DNA from: Sipunculus nudus
Lineage: Eukaryota; Annelida; Sipuncula; Golfingiida; Sipunculidae
Assembly (NCBI GenBank): GCA_026874595.1
Contig: CM049307.1
Span: forward strand, 92,728,330-92,792,329
DNA: 64,000 bases
Direction of reading: 5' to 3'
Part shown: one piece after another, positions 1 to 13,333 of the stretch
How the letters are laid out: every line of letters begins with the position of its first letter
Numbering within the stretch: the first letter of the stretch is position 1
Notes under the pieces: generated by a model
The model's input: the letters and a program-made list of their open reading frames with translations, nothing else
Database searches by the model: none
Told to the model about the DNA's origin: nothing
Program-made: the position numbers and the translations under genes

Positions 1-192
1 TTGTGAGCGAATCTGAACCATCTACATCGTGGATATCATAATGCCATTTATAGAAAGTATAATAATTAATTTACAAACTCAAAAGAGGTTATTTCTTTCA
101 AGAAATGGGGGAGCCTCGCTCATTGTTCAACTGTTTACATCAACATTGTTTGCCGCTTGGCGATCGAAACACCTATTATCGCTCATATTTAC

Positions 193-309
193 CTCTCAAT
201 GCAGTCAGCTTTCCGCCCTGAAACTTTAGCTCCTCTGTGCTTCAGTTCCTTCCTGATCATGTCAAGGGACCATTCTTCATACTTGGCCTCCATTTCTTTG
301 GTAAAGAAC
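193..309 (-). pseudogene. SAP-domain coding fragment, probably transposon-derived
   Basis: Read on the minus strand, this stretch encodes a SAP-like helix-extended-helix motif: EWSLDMIRKELKHRGAKVSG followed by RKADCIER. A GTAAAT donor follows directly (intron side at 192). SAP motifs bind AT-rich DNA. In marine invertebrates, similar SAP ORFs occur in many dispersed copies, often as transposon-associated genes (family knowledge). The reading frame meets a stop just upstream near 308-312. The adjoining minus ORF (277-504) runs in another frame, so this is either an exon start or a frameshifted remnant. The rest of the gene would lie left of the window. The SAP match is fairly sure; its status as a live exon is not. 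Confidence 0.5.
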
Positions 310-319
310 TCTCAAAAAC

Positions 320-2604
320 AATTCATCGTGAGGAGATATGAACGATCTCAGCTGCTGACAAAACTGATTTGCTGTAACAGCACGTGAACCAGCACTGGGG
401 CCCTTATTACACATGCGCCATCTGGCGTCAAAATCTGCACGGACCCTCATTGTACTGTGTGAATAAACTTCCTTGTTCCCAAACACTAGGTCAAGTATAT
501 CCAATATTCACAGACGTGATGGTTAATTTGGCTTCAGGACGCTTAATGATAGGACGGTTTAAGATAAGGTAGGTGATTACTTGTACCTAATGAAGTGTAT
601 CATATTCCTCTAATTAATGTGAGAACATTTAATTAGAATCACAGTTACAATCACAGGCACTCGTTCCATCACAAAATTGCTCAGGAACTGTGAACACAAC
701 AAATAAAAGAGCCAAGCGCCGCCACCGTTTCGCTTAACTGACCAGCCGAGGCACGGACACATCGAGCGGTCGCAAACTTTATAAAATTATAACGTGATTT
801 TTATAAATGAGGAAATATACAAACCGGCCTATTGTCCATTATTGACACTAGCAATGTCAGCTTTAGTGTTCAGACTGTAGTCCATAGCGTGCAGCTGAAC
901 ACGCAAATTGAAATATCGTACCTACAGATAAGATGCGGTGTGATTTTATGCGGGCTCCCAAGTTCAAGGTTCTCATTGGAATAACGGACGATATGTACTT
1001 GTATCGTTTAATGTTTATAAAGTGACTGAGGGTGAGCGATCGTAACAGGATTTGCGGAGACGTATACTACAATACAGTGTACTAACACAGAGCGTTTCCA
1101 AGTATAACTTTTCATGTATCTGGAAATGACAAAAGGCGGGATTATGGCGTTATATCATGCGATTACACCGTCCATTTTTTATAATTCTTTAGGTAGGATT
1201 TTTTTTTTAATTTGATATTCCTTTTATTATAATTAATATTATACCCTTAACATGTTGTGTAAGTATATGTAAATAGCTTTTATTTCCAGGATTTGGTAAG
1301 CATGGATATATAAGTTTGGTATAATGGCAGGAATGCGCGAAGGTACATGTCGAACAGTGTTTACTAATTGATTATCATCCATGGACTCTACCTGTTGTAT
1401 GTTCCATTTCAAAGGTGCCCATTGTAGGCTTCCAGGCATCAGGCTTGTTCTAGGTATATATCGTACAGTGTGTGATGAAGAATGTAGATACTCATCGATG
1501 TTGATTTTTTAGTGTTACTTTAAAATATATAATACATTGCAATTAAAATAGACACCAAACTGGCTTTGATTTAAACATCTATTGTGCATCATTACAAGGT
1601 TCATATAAATTTGTTTATGTTATTTTAAGCAAGCCGACTTTTTGCTAAGATGAGTCTTACCACGGCAGTTGGCTTAATACTATAGTTTTAGCCAGAAAAG
1701 GATGACACGGATCCGGGCTTAACCAATAATGTACAACATATGAAGTGTATTGTAAAACAGTATAAATTTTTATTAATGAAGTTTATAACTCTCCTATATC
1801 GTCCATATCTGTATACAGCAGTTTCCACATGAGTTAAGTGTCAGAAACGAGCGTGAGTGATTAGAATTACATAAGAATTATATTAGAATTACACGTTATC
1901 TTTACTTTATGACGCGCGAGGATTTTTTATTCAACAAGAGCACCGATTGTCTTATGACTTTTGACCTAATTAAAACAGAGAAAAATTTGCACAGAAATTA
2001 TTTGAGCAACTTTTTTGGTTGAATATTCTTAGGGAATTTCATCAAACACCAATTAAATTCCTTGCCATCGCAGTAATACCACATATTCTGCTGGTGACTA
2101 CTGAAAGTAATAAATATGCGTTGATTTTACTAAGAAATGAACTTTTGCAAGATAATATTTTAGTAAATATTTGTAATGGGTTCAACTGAAATCACCACAA
2201 TTTTGTTAAGTTAACGCGGCAATACTTTATATAAGTGTGATGACCTCATTTGCTTTCATTTTGCCGGGAATCGAAAGAATCTACTGTTAAAAATATTTTA
2301 ATGTTTCATGAAAATCAATTCAGGGCCTTGTTAACTATCCCAGTGACACTCATGATAAATGTGCGAATGGTCGTACAGACGGACGGACACAGACAATGCC
2401 ATTATATGACCAGTCTTAGCCGACATATAAAAAGTGTGCATTTTACTCGATAGCAGCAAATTGTGTACATATAGTGTGGCATCACTGGTATCAAACTAGC
2501 TCCCGCTTTATGAGGGAGGATGGTTTTACCTTACGATATGTTAATTATTTCCACAGATTACTGGCTCCCCTTCTAATCAGTGGTGTGGTGCTGAATCAGG
2601 AAAT
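320..2604. other. Intergenic; no gene recognised
   Basis: I see no convincing exon here. The stretch is AT-rich. Around 2250-2430 is a block with the 'acagacggacggacac' motif and a nearby CATTATATGACC-like run. Such motifs are common in dispersed repeats of molluscs, so a repeat fragment is likely (inference). The promoter and any non-coding first exon of the EGF/kringle gene should lie here, but I cannot place them. Confidence 0.4.
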
Positions 2605-2624
2605 ATGTCTCAGATGCAGAGAAA
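2605..2624 (+). CDS. Candidate first coding exon of the EGF/kringle receptor
   Basis: ATG at 2605 opens M-S-Q-M-Q-R-K, ending in phase 2 at a GTACTA donor. This matches the phase-2 acceptor of the exon at 2691 and would put a basic n-region before the hydrophobic signal core. Two points count against it: the intron would be only 66 bp, and the donor is weak. A more distant first exon is quite possible. Confidence 0.25.
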
Positions 2625-2690
2625 GTACTATGGTGATATTCTGACAAAAGTTTACTAGTTCTTTGTTTATATTGACCAATAACTTTGCAG

Positions 2691-2749
2691 GTTTGTGATA
2701 GTGGCTTTCGTGTTCATCGAATTCACAGGAGCCATCCTGCAACCGCACG
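2691..2749 (+). CDS. Receptor exon: signal peptide core
   Basis: The exon follows TTTGCAG and ends at a GTGAGG donor. In the frame that joins the next exon (phase 2 in, phase 1 out) it reads FVIVAFVFIEFTGAILQPH. This is a hydrophobic h-region with small residues near a likely cleavage site. The start Met must come from an upstream exon. Confidence 0.7.
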
Positions 2750-5700
2750 GTGAGGCATCAAGTTCGTCATTCAGTGTTTTGCGAACCGGTGTAGACTATA
2801 TCAACTACCCTGGTGAACGAACAAAAGAATAATAAAGTCACTGAAACTAACAAATCATTGGAAAAAAACATATTCCAACCCATCCTAATACCCCCATTAG
2901 ACCATTGGTAGATAGTCTGCATAGTAAACATGTCTTACTGATGTTAGTCAAAATGACGAAATTGTTCCTGCACGTTACAGTTGGTGATAATATGGATATG
3001 TTTGTATGCAGTCGCAATCGTGTTGCCCTATATGTTTCATAGCATGAAGGTAAAATCCTTCAGGGTGAAATTATCTATTTTTATTTAATCTAGCATGTTC
3101 ATCGTTAAAATTCGGCTGGCAGTGTCGGTATGACTGTGACTGTCCAGGGCAATGTGATCCTGTCACCGGAGAATGTGACGCGTGTGAGGGTGAGAAGTGG
3201 GGAACAGGATGTCTGCTGAGTATGGCAACTCTGCATTACATTATAATGCTCTAAATTATCTTTTCCGTATAATTTCCACGTGATTCGATTAAAGTATTAG
3301 ATTCTACGCTTCCTGGAAACAATGTCACAGAAATGACTCAATGGCATCAGTCCTTGAGTCTTATGAATAATATCAGACTCGTATTACAAAATAACTCATA
3401 AGACGAATCTAAATAATGTACATATAATAAATTGGTGATTTTTTTCTAATTTGTAATATATTTGTATCAACCAGTACATGTTAATATTTAAAGATTAATG
3501 TTTTATCATATTTATTATTGTTTTTTCACATATTATCAATCAAAAAGACCGTTCTATATTTTGTTTTCGAAAGTTGTTTTTAGCATGAACCTTTTTTTTA
3601 TGCCTCATTACAGATTCCTCCTGCAGGTATAATGACCCGACAGGGAGATGGTATCAGGGGAAGTGTTCATGGGTTTATAAAGTTGTTAAAGGTTCACCTT
3701 ATAACACAACGTGTATTCCATGGTATCCACAGGTAGATGGTTATTCAGCCAATCTTTTTCCTGAAAGAGAACTGCGGAAAGCCTCTAACTATTGCCGTGA
3801 TCCCAGTCGGAGTGGATACCTATTCTGTTTTATAAAAGACAACCCGCCGTACCGTGACTGGGGGAGATGTGATGAGGTTCAACCATGTGGTAAGAATTTA
3901 GATTTAATGTATGCGATTATAAAACACCATACTCCCACGATGGATTGTGATTACGGATCCGCTTTCTTATCAAATTAAAATTATTTGTATCGGATGACGT
4001 ACTGATTCAGTTCTGATTACTCAATCATATAAACGTATAACAACAATTAAAGTGCAAGAAATAAATTAATTTATTTAAATTTGTATCTGTCGTATAAATA
4101 CTCCTTTTAGAATGAAAGATTCAATACATGTAAATCTCGTTGTTTATGATAAGTAAATATGTAATGAATTAATGTTTAATATAGGACTTTACCGTCAATA
4201 AACACAATACTACAACGCAGCACTCTCTTGATATATTCCCCATTTTCGGATGCGAAATATACCTTTATGTACTGGAACGAGCATCATTTGGCAAGGAAGA
4301 ACGGTCAACTGATATAACATGTCCAGTTTAAAGGCGTACTGAATCTATAGTTCTGCCTTTTGAGGGCAATACATTCGAACTATTGCTGCTTCTGTGGAGG
4401 AGTTGTGGGTGATATATATATAAACAATAAGCCTCTAGCTTACCTGTCTCTCCACAAATATTCTGTTTGTGAAACCTGTAGGTTGTCCTGAAGGAAGGTT
4501 TGGTGTTAACTGCCGGGAAGAATGTCACTGTGAAGAAAAATCAAACCGGTGTTACTTTGAAACGGGTCGGTGCCCCTCCGGCTGTCATGAAAGGTTTCAG
4601 GGTCCCTCGTGTCAGGGTGAGTACGTTCCGAAGTATGTGAATATATATTAACTTAATATACTGGTGAAGGTTATTTACAGTTCCTTAATAGAAATTCAGG
4701 TAAATGATCAATTAAATGATCATAATACTTTCATTGAAAATCCTTGAAACCTTTATTAAATTTATATTATGGACTTGTTATTGATTATATTCTTTCATTA
4801 AAAAATATATATTTAATTATTTGCAAACCTACAAGCGGCCAATACTTATTACTGTTCTTGTAGTTCACCCAACATTTGTCATATGCATAATATTTACACA
4901 TGTTTATCATGTTTTACTCTTAATAAGACTGCAAGGACGGTTATTTTGGTTTATACTGTAACGCAACCTGCCGATGTTTCGACCAAGCCGAGGTCTGTGA
5001 TAAAACGACCGGCAGATGTCAGCACGGCTGTGCATCGGGTTGGTCAGGAGAGGACTGTCAGACAGGTATATACACGAACGATGTAAATATAAACCATGAA
5101 ACAACTGTCATTAATTTGAAAAAGCACTGTGAGACAGATTTATACATTACTGATAAAAATTAATATTATTATCAGTGCAACTACACCTGCACCTTATATG
5201 ATAATATAGGGCCTGCAAATATATTCCTCTAACCTATAAAACTCATATTTGTCCCTGGAAACGTTATTTGGTGCTTTTATATGCCAATTGGGTAGCACAG
5301 ACCGGGATGCCATTCAAGCTTAAAACATTTTACCTATTATATTGATAATGAAGTTTATTTCTAATAAGCCAACTATCTGTTTCATTATTAAAAATCTTCT
5401 TGTATTACAGTAAGGCAACCGCCTTTGTTCACCGAGCAATAGAATAATTGTATAGTCCCGTATGATAGGAGGCTCTCACATCTCAACATCGAAAGCAGAT
5501 ACCTTCTACATTTCTTTCGTATAATTTATTCAGTGTTTATGGACCTTTAAAGTAACTTAATTTGTACTTCAAGTACAAAACCAACGATAATATTTTTTTT
5601 TGTGTGTTAAGAAAAATAAAGCAGAATAAATAGACTGTAACGTATCCTGCGATTTTTGCATTCAGATAGTATGAAGAACATAAAGCAATTGATTTGTAAT

Positions 5701-8535
5701 TCTGACCATTCTTAATATATTTACTTTTTATTATCTAGAATGCATCCCCGGGTCTTATGGACCTTCATGCTTGAACAGTTGTTCAGCGAATTGTAAGAAT
5801 AGACAAGTGTGCGACCGAGTGAATGGTTTTTGTATGTGTAAAGCAGGGTTCCAACTGCCTTCGTGTGAAAACAGTGAGTGAATATTTTTGTAAGCAGATC
5901 TTATTTTTTAGTAAATTTTGACAAAAAACTTGAATGGCGAAATAGAATAAAAAAAGGCATCCATCTTCTCCCAATCGTGGAAATTATAGATCTGACATTT
6001 CTGCAGGTAAGAATGCCGTTTAACTTGATTTAAACAGAAGAAATTAACTACCGTAGATCGGAAACCACCTTACCAAATACAAGCGTTGCACATTAAACGG
6101 AACAGACACATGAAACATCGCAGTGTCTGGTTCGAGTGCCCTCCTTGATAGATTCTTATGGACAACTGGAAAATCCCTCGTTGTGATTCGTGATAAATTT
6201 TCTTGATTATATGCGATTGCGCAGACTCTGCGTTTCCCATATAATATCTTTGGATAATTGGTTAACACAATTCGAATAACGGCGATTTTCTCAATTGCGT
6301 CCCCAAGTAAAGGTGGCCGGAGGGTGTAATGTTTCGGCGTATTGTTTTGTGTTTTTGTGTTCCAAGCCAGATAATGTGTTTTTTTTAATAGATTCCAACC
6401 TTAAATGGAAGCCGTCTTTGTTTAGACGCCGGGTCAAAGCCATGTCTGAAAAAATAAATGCCCGGGCATCTGATCAAGGAAATTCGGTATTTAAAGATAT
6501 TCCATAGGGAAATATGATTTGAACTCTTTTTTTCTTTTCCGATGCACAGAGTGTCCTCCTGGTACGTACGGTATGAACTGTACATCATCCTGCAGTTCAG
6601 GATGTGACGGACCATGTGATCACATGAACGGAACGTGCACGTGCCGTTGTGAATTCAAGGGCCCCACATGTTCCGAACGTAAGTTTTAAGAACAATGAAG
6701 CTCTTATTTACTGTCAAACTAAGGCAATGGCAGTTTTATAATAACGCATAGATGGGTGTGAATACTTTTTGGGGAGATGTTTTATTTGTCACATATCAAG
6801 TTATCGATACCGAATGTAAAAATATAATGCCGTGAAATAGTTAATTAAACTAATTTTAGGTAGTTGCGATTGTCAGATAACTCTATCAGTTATTTGCCAG
6901 TTGAATGCATGTTGATTTGCAAGTTGATGTTTCCACATGAAGAACAATTCATGCTAACAAATGGGTGACGTTAATTTTTATAATTATGATATTGTTAAAA
7001 ATGTTTCCACAGGAATAATAGATGACTCTTCTGTGCAGAAAGAAACGTGCGGCATTGCCTGTATAATGGCAGTGGTGTTAGCTATCTTGTTCCTGCTGGT
7101 GACCGGGCCCCTAATTGCCTTCTTCGTCAGGTAGGAATAGAAATAAATGTCAAGATAAAGAACATGTTACTGCCAGAACAGAAAATTCATGTTCAGGTTA
7201 AAGATAAAAACGAATGTTATTTATATTTAATTATATTATTTCTCCCTCTTCCAGGTCTGTGCGGAAAAGGAACACTGTGTCGAAAGGTGATTTTCATCAT
7301 GCTTGTACGCTTCATGTGCTTTACCATACGTACAGGAATTAATCCTTGATATATTTTAGATAAGACGACATGAGTATAAATACTGGTGAAAGAATGTTTG
7401 TACATTATGGCGTGTGCCTTGTTTGGCCGAAGTTTCACGCAGATATCGCAGTTAAACAGGACTATTCGGGAGTTGAAGAAAAACAATTATTTGAAAAGTT
7501 GCAATGGTATCCGTGTCAATAGTTGCCATATATAAACAATTTATAATTATTTGGTATATCATCTTTAAACTTCAATGTTTATGTATATATATCGTAAACC
7601 AATGAAAGTTAAAATGTATTTTCATATAAAGTCATTTTCATCTTTAATGTTGTATATTTAAGTTATGTGATCGGCACTATAAGCTTGAATTCTTATTCGG
7701 AATTATGTTGAGTACTTCCATATTTTTTTCTTAATTTTCAGCTGGAAATCTTCAGTATGACAATATGGGCATGGCAGGCGAGAAAGAGGACAAGCAAAAC
7801 CAAACCGAACATGTAAGTTCATATCTATTAAAAATCTAAACAGACAGTACAGACTCCTTAGATAATGAAAGAGCTATAAAAATACACATACAAAGTCGAG
7901 CATCAAGCAAATTGAATATTCGGATGTTTAAAGAGTAGTTCTTTCTTTCATATATGTGAATAACTTATAAAATGATAAAACAGTTAGGGATAAGTTGATA
8001 ATATTATTAAACCGTGATAATTATAAGATCCTAGAACCCTATAATTTTATCATGGAAAATTGTTGGAGTATTCTTGGATTAATTTGTAATATTTCGATGT
8101 TTTAAGAGTAGATTTTATACCATGTATATGTATACATTTTGCTAAAAGTATAATCACATATTGCGATCGGAATCTGCATGTATAATAAGCTTTTGAGAGA
8201 GTAATGAAGCTTATTTATCGTCATTATACAAGTGTTGTGGATACTGTCAACTCATGCCTGACTGAATTACACAGATGAGACTTTCATGGTTCTACCAAAG
8301 TGGAAAATATTATGTCTTAAAAGACATCCTCATGTGTAAATAAGAACATAATATAGTACAATGATATTTGTTGTAGGCAGGAGAGGGGAATGATGGATCG
8401 AATGGAGGTATTTGCACACAAACAAATGTGGATACTCTTGTTTTTTTTTTTTTTGAAGTAAACGTGTACGCAAATACAAAAAGACAAAATGTCACCCATT
8501 TATATACATATATCGTTTATATCAGGAGATTCCTT

Positions 8536-8582
<47 letters not shown>

Positions 8583-9203
8583 TTTGTTTGCATGCGCATG
8601 TTAAATCATGTTGAGAGAGGAAAGATGGAAACGATTAAATGTATACCACTAATTGTTTCAAACAGAGTAAATTTGTATATAATATATTATTCATACAGTA
8701 CACAGACTGCTTTTTGTTTACTCTTGTATATAACCATAAATTCAAACTCTTTAACTCCTGGCCTTGCATTCAACAATATACAATACTAACAAAACATAAG
8801 AGAGACAAGGCCCCATTCTTGAATGTATGTATTATATTATTTTAATATTCTTATGTGATTTCATTTAGATTACTATAATCTGGCATCACCTACTTACGAA
8901 CAGCTGGATGTCCAGACGACCAGAGACAATCAAGGTATGAGCAGTGCCATGAAGCGGAATTATAAAGCCCCGTGTTCAGTATCATATCACATGTGGAACT
9001 TCATGACAGCATAACTTGGTTTTTGTTGTGCTATATAAAAAATTTAAATTGATGGCTTTATCTTAACCTATTTGCCCACAAATGTTTATCTTTTCCGTCA
9101 TATAAAGAAACACACCCTTGTATATAAATATATCTATTTTCTATGATCTATTTTAGATGACGAAGTTGAAGGTAAAACCTACCAGAGCCTGCAACACAAG
9201 TGA
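2691..9203 (+). CDS. EGF/kringle single-pass receptor, MEGF/Draper-like (multi-exon gene)
   Basis: Exons: 2691-2749, 3094-3219, 3614-3889, 4482-4616, 4928-5065, 5739-5873, 6550-6678, 7013-7130, 7255-7286, 7742-7812, 8377-8407, 8869-8934, 9157-9203. All junctions are GT-AG and phase-consistent, and one frame runs through to TGA at 9201. Order: signal peptide, EGF-like module, kringle, four EGF-like modules, one transmembrane helix, cytoplasmic tail of about 80 residues. The tail has tyrosine motifs YDNM, YYNL, YEQL and YQSL, i.e. YxN (Grb2-type SH2 ligand) and YxxL (ITAM-like) forms. EGF receptors with such tails (Draper, CED-1, MEGF10) act in engulfment and adhesion. A kringle among the EGF modules is unusual. 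The start codon is uncertain. The ligand and the true orthologue are unknown. Confidence 0.85.
3094..3219 (+). CDS. Receptor exon: first EGF-like module
   Basis: The exon encodes a cysteine-rich module containing FGWQCRYDCDCPGQC and ending GEKWGTGCLL, typical of the atypical EGF repeats of MEGF proteins (C-x-C, G-x-x-C ending). It is phase 1 in and out, 42 codons. The donor GTATGG at 3220 is weak. A stronger GTGAGA at 3189 in the same phase could give a shorter isoform that breaks the EGF module. Confidence 0.75.
3614..3889 (+). CDS. Receptor exon: kringle module
   Basis: One symmetrical 1-1 phase exon of 92 codons encodes the whole module. Kringle landmarks appear in order: GRWYQGKC (family G-x-x-Y-R-G), TTCIPW (C-x-x-W), SNYCRDP (N-Y-C-R-N-P), LFCFI (W-C-Y-T), then DWGRCDEVQPC (W-x-x-C-x-x-x-x-C). 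The six kringle cysteines are present, plus one extra in GKC. Kringles mediate protein-protein binding, and in ROR receptors they sit outside the membrane. The residues of a lysine-binding site are not obvious. Confidence 0.8.
4482..4616 (+). CDS. Receptor exon: EGF-like module 2
   Basis: 45 codons, phase 1-1, acceptor CTGTAG, donor GTGAGT. Cysteine pattern: CPEGRFGVNCREECHCEE, then CYFETGRCPSGC and GPSCQ. The G-x-F-G-x-x-C and G-x-C-x-x-G-C forms are those of MEGF-type repeats. Confidence 0.85.
4928..5065 (+). CDS. Receptor exon: EGF-like module 3
   Basis: 46 codons, phase 1-1, acceptor AATAAG, donor GTATAT. Reads CKDGYFGLYCNATCRC, then CDKTTGRCQHGC and GWSGEDCQ, the same cysteine spacing as module 2. 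One potential N-glycosylation site (NAT). Confidence 0.85.
5739..5873 (+). CDS. Receptor exon: EGF-like module 4
   Basis: 45 codons, phase 1-1, acceptor ATCTAG, donor GTGAGT. Reads CIPGSYGPSCLNSCSANC, then CDRVNGFCMCKAGF and PSCEN. All cysteines of the module are present. Confidence 0.85.
6550..6678 (+). CDS. Receptor exon: EGF-like module 5
   Basis: 43 codons, phase 1-1, acceptor GCACAG, donor GTAAGT. Reads CPPGTYGMNCTSSC, then CDHMNGTCTCRCEF and GPTCSE. Last extracellular module before the membrane; two potential N-glycosylation sites. Confidence 0.85.
7013..7130 (+). CDS. Receptor exon: juxtamembrane stretch and transmembrane helix
   Basis: After a short acidic linker (IIDDSSVQKETC) comes an uninterrupted hydrophobic stretch of about 25 residues (core AVVLAILFLLVTGPLIAFFV). 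It is followed at once by the basic SVRKR of the next exon, a typical type I stop-transfer. Phase 1 in, 2 out. Confidence 0.85.
7255..7286 (+). CDS. Receptor microexon: basic juxtamembrane tail
   Basis: A 32-nt exon, phase 2 in and 1 out, between CTTCCAG and GTGATT. It encodes SVRKRNTVSK, the positively charged cytoplasmic anchor. Phase continuity on both sides supports it despite its size. Confidence 0.7.
7742..7812 (+). CDS. Receptor exon: tail with YDNM motif
   Basis: Reads AGNLQYDNMGMAGEKEDK and ends at GTAAGT, phase 1 in, 0 out. LQYDNM contains Y-x-N, the Grb2-SH2 ligand form. Confidence 0.75.
8377..8407 (+). CDS. Receptor microexon: Gly/Asn tail linker
   Basis: 31 nt, AGEGNDGSNG plus one base, phase 0 in and 1 out. 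It supplies exactly the phase change needed between exons 7742-7812 and 8869-8934, whose phases do not fit directly. Acceptor TTGTAG, donor GTATTT (weak). Confidence 0.6.
8869..8934 (+). CDS. Receptor exon: tail with YYNL and YEQL motifs
   Basis: In the joined frame it reads DYYNLASPTYEQLDVQTTRD. Two YxxL motifs lie four residues apart, closer than a classical ITAM (6-12). Phase 1 in and out. Confidence 0.8.
9157..9203 (+). CDS. Receptor terminal exon with YQSL motif and stop
   Basis: Reads DDEVEGKTYQSLQHK then TGA at 9201-9203. The T-Y-Q-S-L ending is a typical C-terminal phosphotyrosine motif. An internal donor, GTAAAA after GTTGAAG, is in phase 1 and could instead splice onward to the alternative last exon at 14847. 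Confidence 0.8.
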
Positions 9204-9354
9204 GGAGTATCCAGAGATTAACAAGGAAGAGTACTTATTTTCACAGAGATCCTTTGAACCATTTCCTAGATTCCATAACTGTTTCATCAACATCGGAAAG
9301 ATTTTTAGCCAGAAATATATTGCTTTATCCTATATTTAAGTAACCTGAATAAGT

Positions 9355-9360
9355 AATAAA
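9355..9360 (+). terminator. Polyadenylation signal AATAAA of the receptor gene
   Basis: First AATAAA after the stop codon, 152 bases downstream, just before the minisatellite begins. Confidence 0.5.
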
Positions 9361-9551
9361 TATGAAGCTTGACGAAAACCAACTGGTGACCTTTCCAGAT
9401 TTTTCATTACTAGCAATATTATGTAATTTTATCATAGCGAAATGGATCCTTTTACACAATATGACAACATATTACCTCAATATAAATAAAATAGGTTAAT
9501 CTTTGTATCGCCATTTGTTCGATAATAGCAGTGGCACTAATATAACATAAG

Positions 9552-11229
9552 AACATCATTATGACGTTGTGTAAGCGCATAATTATGATACAGTAGAAGC
9601 ACATCATAATGTCACAGTGGTAGCTTTTATTATGACACAGTGATAGCACATCATTGTGACACAGTGGTAGCACATCATTATGACACAGTGTAAGCACATC
9701 ATTATGACACAGTGTAAGCACATCATTATGACAAAGTGTAAGCAACTCATTATGTCACAGTGTAAGCACATCAGTATGAAACAGTGTAAGCACATCATTA
9801 TGTCACAGTGTAAGCACATCATTATGAAACAGTGTAAGCACATTATGTCACAGTGATGGCACATCATAATGAAACAGTGTAAGCACATCATTATGAAACA
9901 GTGCAAGCACATCATTATGAAACAGTGTAAGCACATCATTATGTCACAGTGATAGCACATCATTATGACACAGTGTAAGCGCATCATTATGTCACAGTGT
10001 AAGCACATCATTATGACACAGTGTAAGCGCATCATTATGTCACAGTGTAAGCACATCATTATGACACAGTGTAAGCGCATCATTATGTCACAGTGTAAGC
10101 ACATCATTATGAAACAGTGTAAGCACATCATTATGAAACAGTGTAAGCGCATCATTATGTCACAGTGTAAGCACATCATTATGACACAGTGTAAGCGCAT
10201 CATTATGTCACAGTGTAAGCACATCATTATGACACAGTGTAAGCGCATCATTATGTCACAGTGTAAGCACATCATTATGAAACAGTGTAAGCACATCATT
10301 ATGAAACAGTGTAAGCACATCATTATGAAACAGTGTAAGCACATCATTATGACACAGTGTAAGCACATCATTATGTCACAGTGTAAGCACATCATTATGA
10401 CACAGTGTAAGCGCATCATTATGTCACAGTGTAAGCACATCATTATGACACAGTGTAAGCGCATCATTATGTCACAGTGTAAGCACATCATTATGAAACA
10501 GTGTAAGCACATCATTATGAAACAGTGTAAGCACATCATTATGAAACAGTGTAAGCGCATCATTATGTCACAGTGATAGCACATCATTATGACACAGTGT
10601 AAGCGCATCATTATGTCACAGTGTAAGCGCATCATTATGACACAGTGTAAGCGCATCATTATGTCACAGTGTAAGCACATCATTATGACACAGTGTAAGC
10701 GCATCATTATGTCACAGTGTAAGCACATCATTATGACACAGTGTAAGCGCATCATTATGTCACAGTGTAAGCACATCATTATGAAACAGTGTAAGCACAT
10801 CATTATGAAACAGTGTAAGCACATCATTATGAAACAGTGTAAGCACATCATTATGAAACAGTGTAAGCACATCATTATGTCACAGTGATGGCACATCATT
10901 ATGAAACAGTGTAAGCACATCATTATGAAACAGTGTAAGCACATCATTATGAAACAGTGTAAGCGCATCATTATGTCACAGTGATAGCACATCATTATGA
11001 CACAGTGTAAGCGCATCATTATGTCACAGTGTAAGCACATCATTATGACACAGTGTAATCGCATCATTATGTCACAGTGTAAGCACATCATTATGAAACA
11101 GTGTAAGCACATCAGTATGACACAGTGTAAGCACATCATTATGAAACAATGTAAGCACATCATTATGAAAAAGTGTAAGCACATCATTATGTCACAGTGA
11201 TAGCACATCATTATGACACAGTGTAAGCG
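9552..11229. repeat. 24-bp minisatellite, about 70 copies
   Basis: A 24-base unit containing CAGTGTAAGC and ACATCATTATG is repeated with little divergence. Three variants occur (ATGTCACAG, ATGACACAG, ATGAAACAG) plus a GCACATC/GCGCATC alternation. They form a higher-order pattern: runs of alternating TCA/ACA units followed by two to five AAA units. Because 24 is a multiple of three, both strands are open over long stretches (a 571-codon minus ORF; octapeptide repeats such as MTQCKRII on plus). I regard these ORFs as by-products. Units decay at the left end (9552-9620). Confidence 0.95.
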
Positions 11230-11235
11230 ATTTTG

Positions 11236-13030
<1,795 letters not shown>

Positions 13031-13318
13031 CCTTTGCAAAAAGAATACAGTGACCTTATTTAGGGTTTCTAAGAAGATTTTACCAAGCGCTCCTTGAATG
13101 CTAAGGGCTTTGTCCAACTGCTACGATTTGTGTCCATCTAACCTATCTGGTGCTAAATGCTCAAAGAATACAGACTATATGTCACAGTGATCTTTCAATA
13201 TACAAGGATCTTCCTTGATTTTACAATAGAAGGTCCTTGGTCAACAGTTCAGTTTTATGCCCTATATGAGTGTCTGGGTGCTAAGAATCATATTGTTTGA
13301 CAGTAGCTCATGGAATAT

Positions 13319-13333
13319 AGGTCACCATGACCT
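13319..13333. promoter_or_regulatory. Perfect AGGTCA-n3-TGACCT palindrome (ERE-like)
   Basis: The sequence is AGGTCACCATGACCT. This equals the vertebrate estrogen-response-element consensus, an inverted repeat with spacer 3. It lies in a satellite unit; binding is untested. Confidence 0.5.

Noticed and set aside
9552-11229. Repeat array as a CRISPR locus
   Set aside because: Units abut directly with no unique spacers, and the surrounding DNA is clearly eukaryotic.
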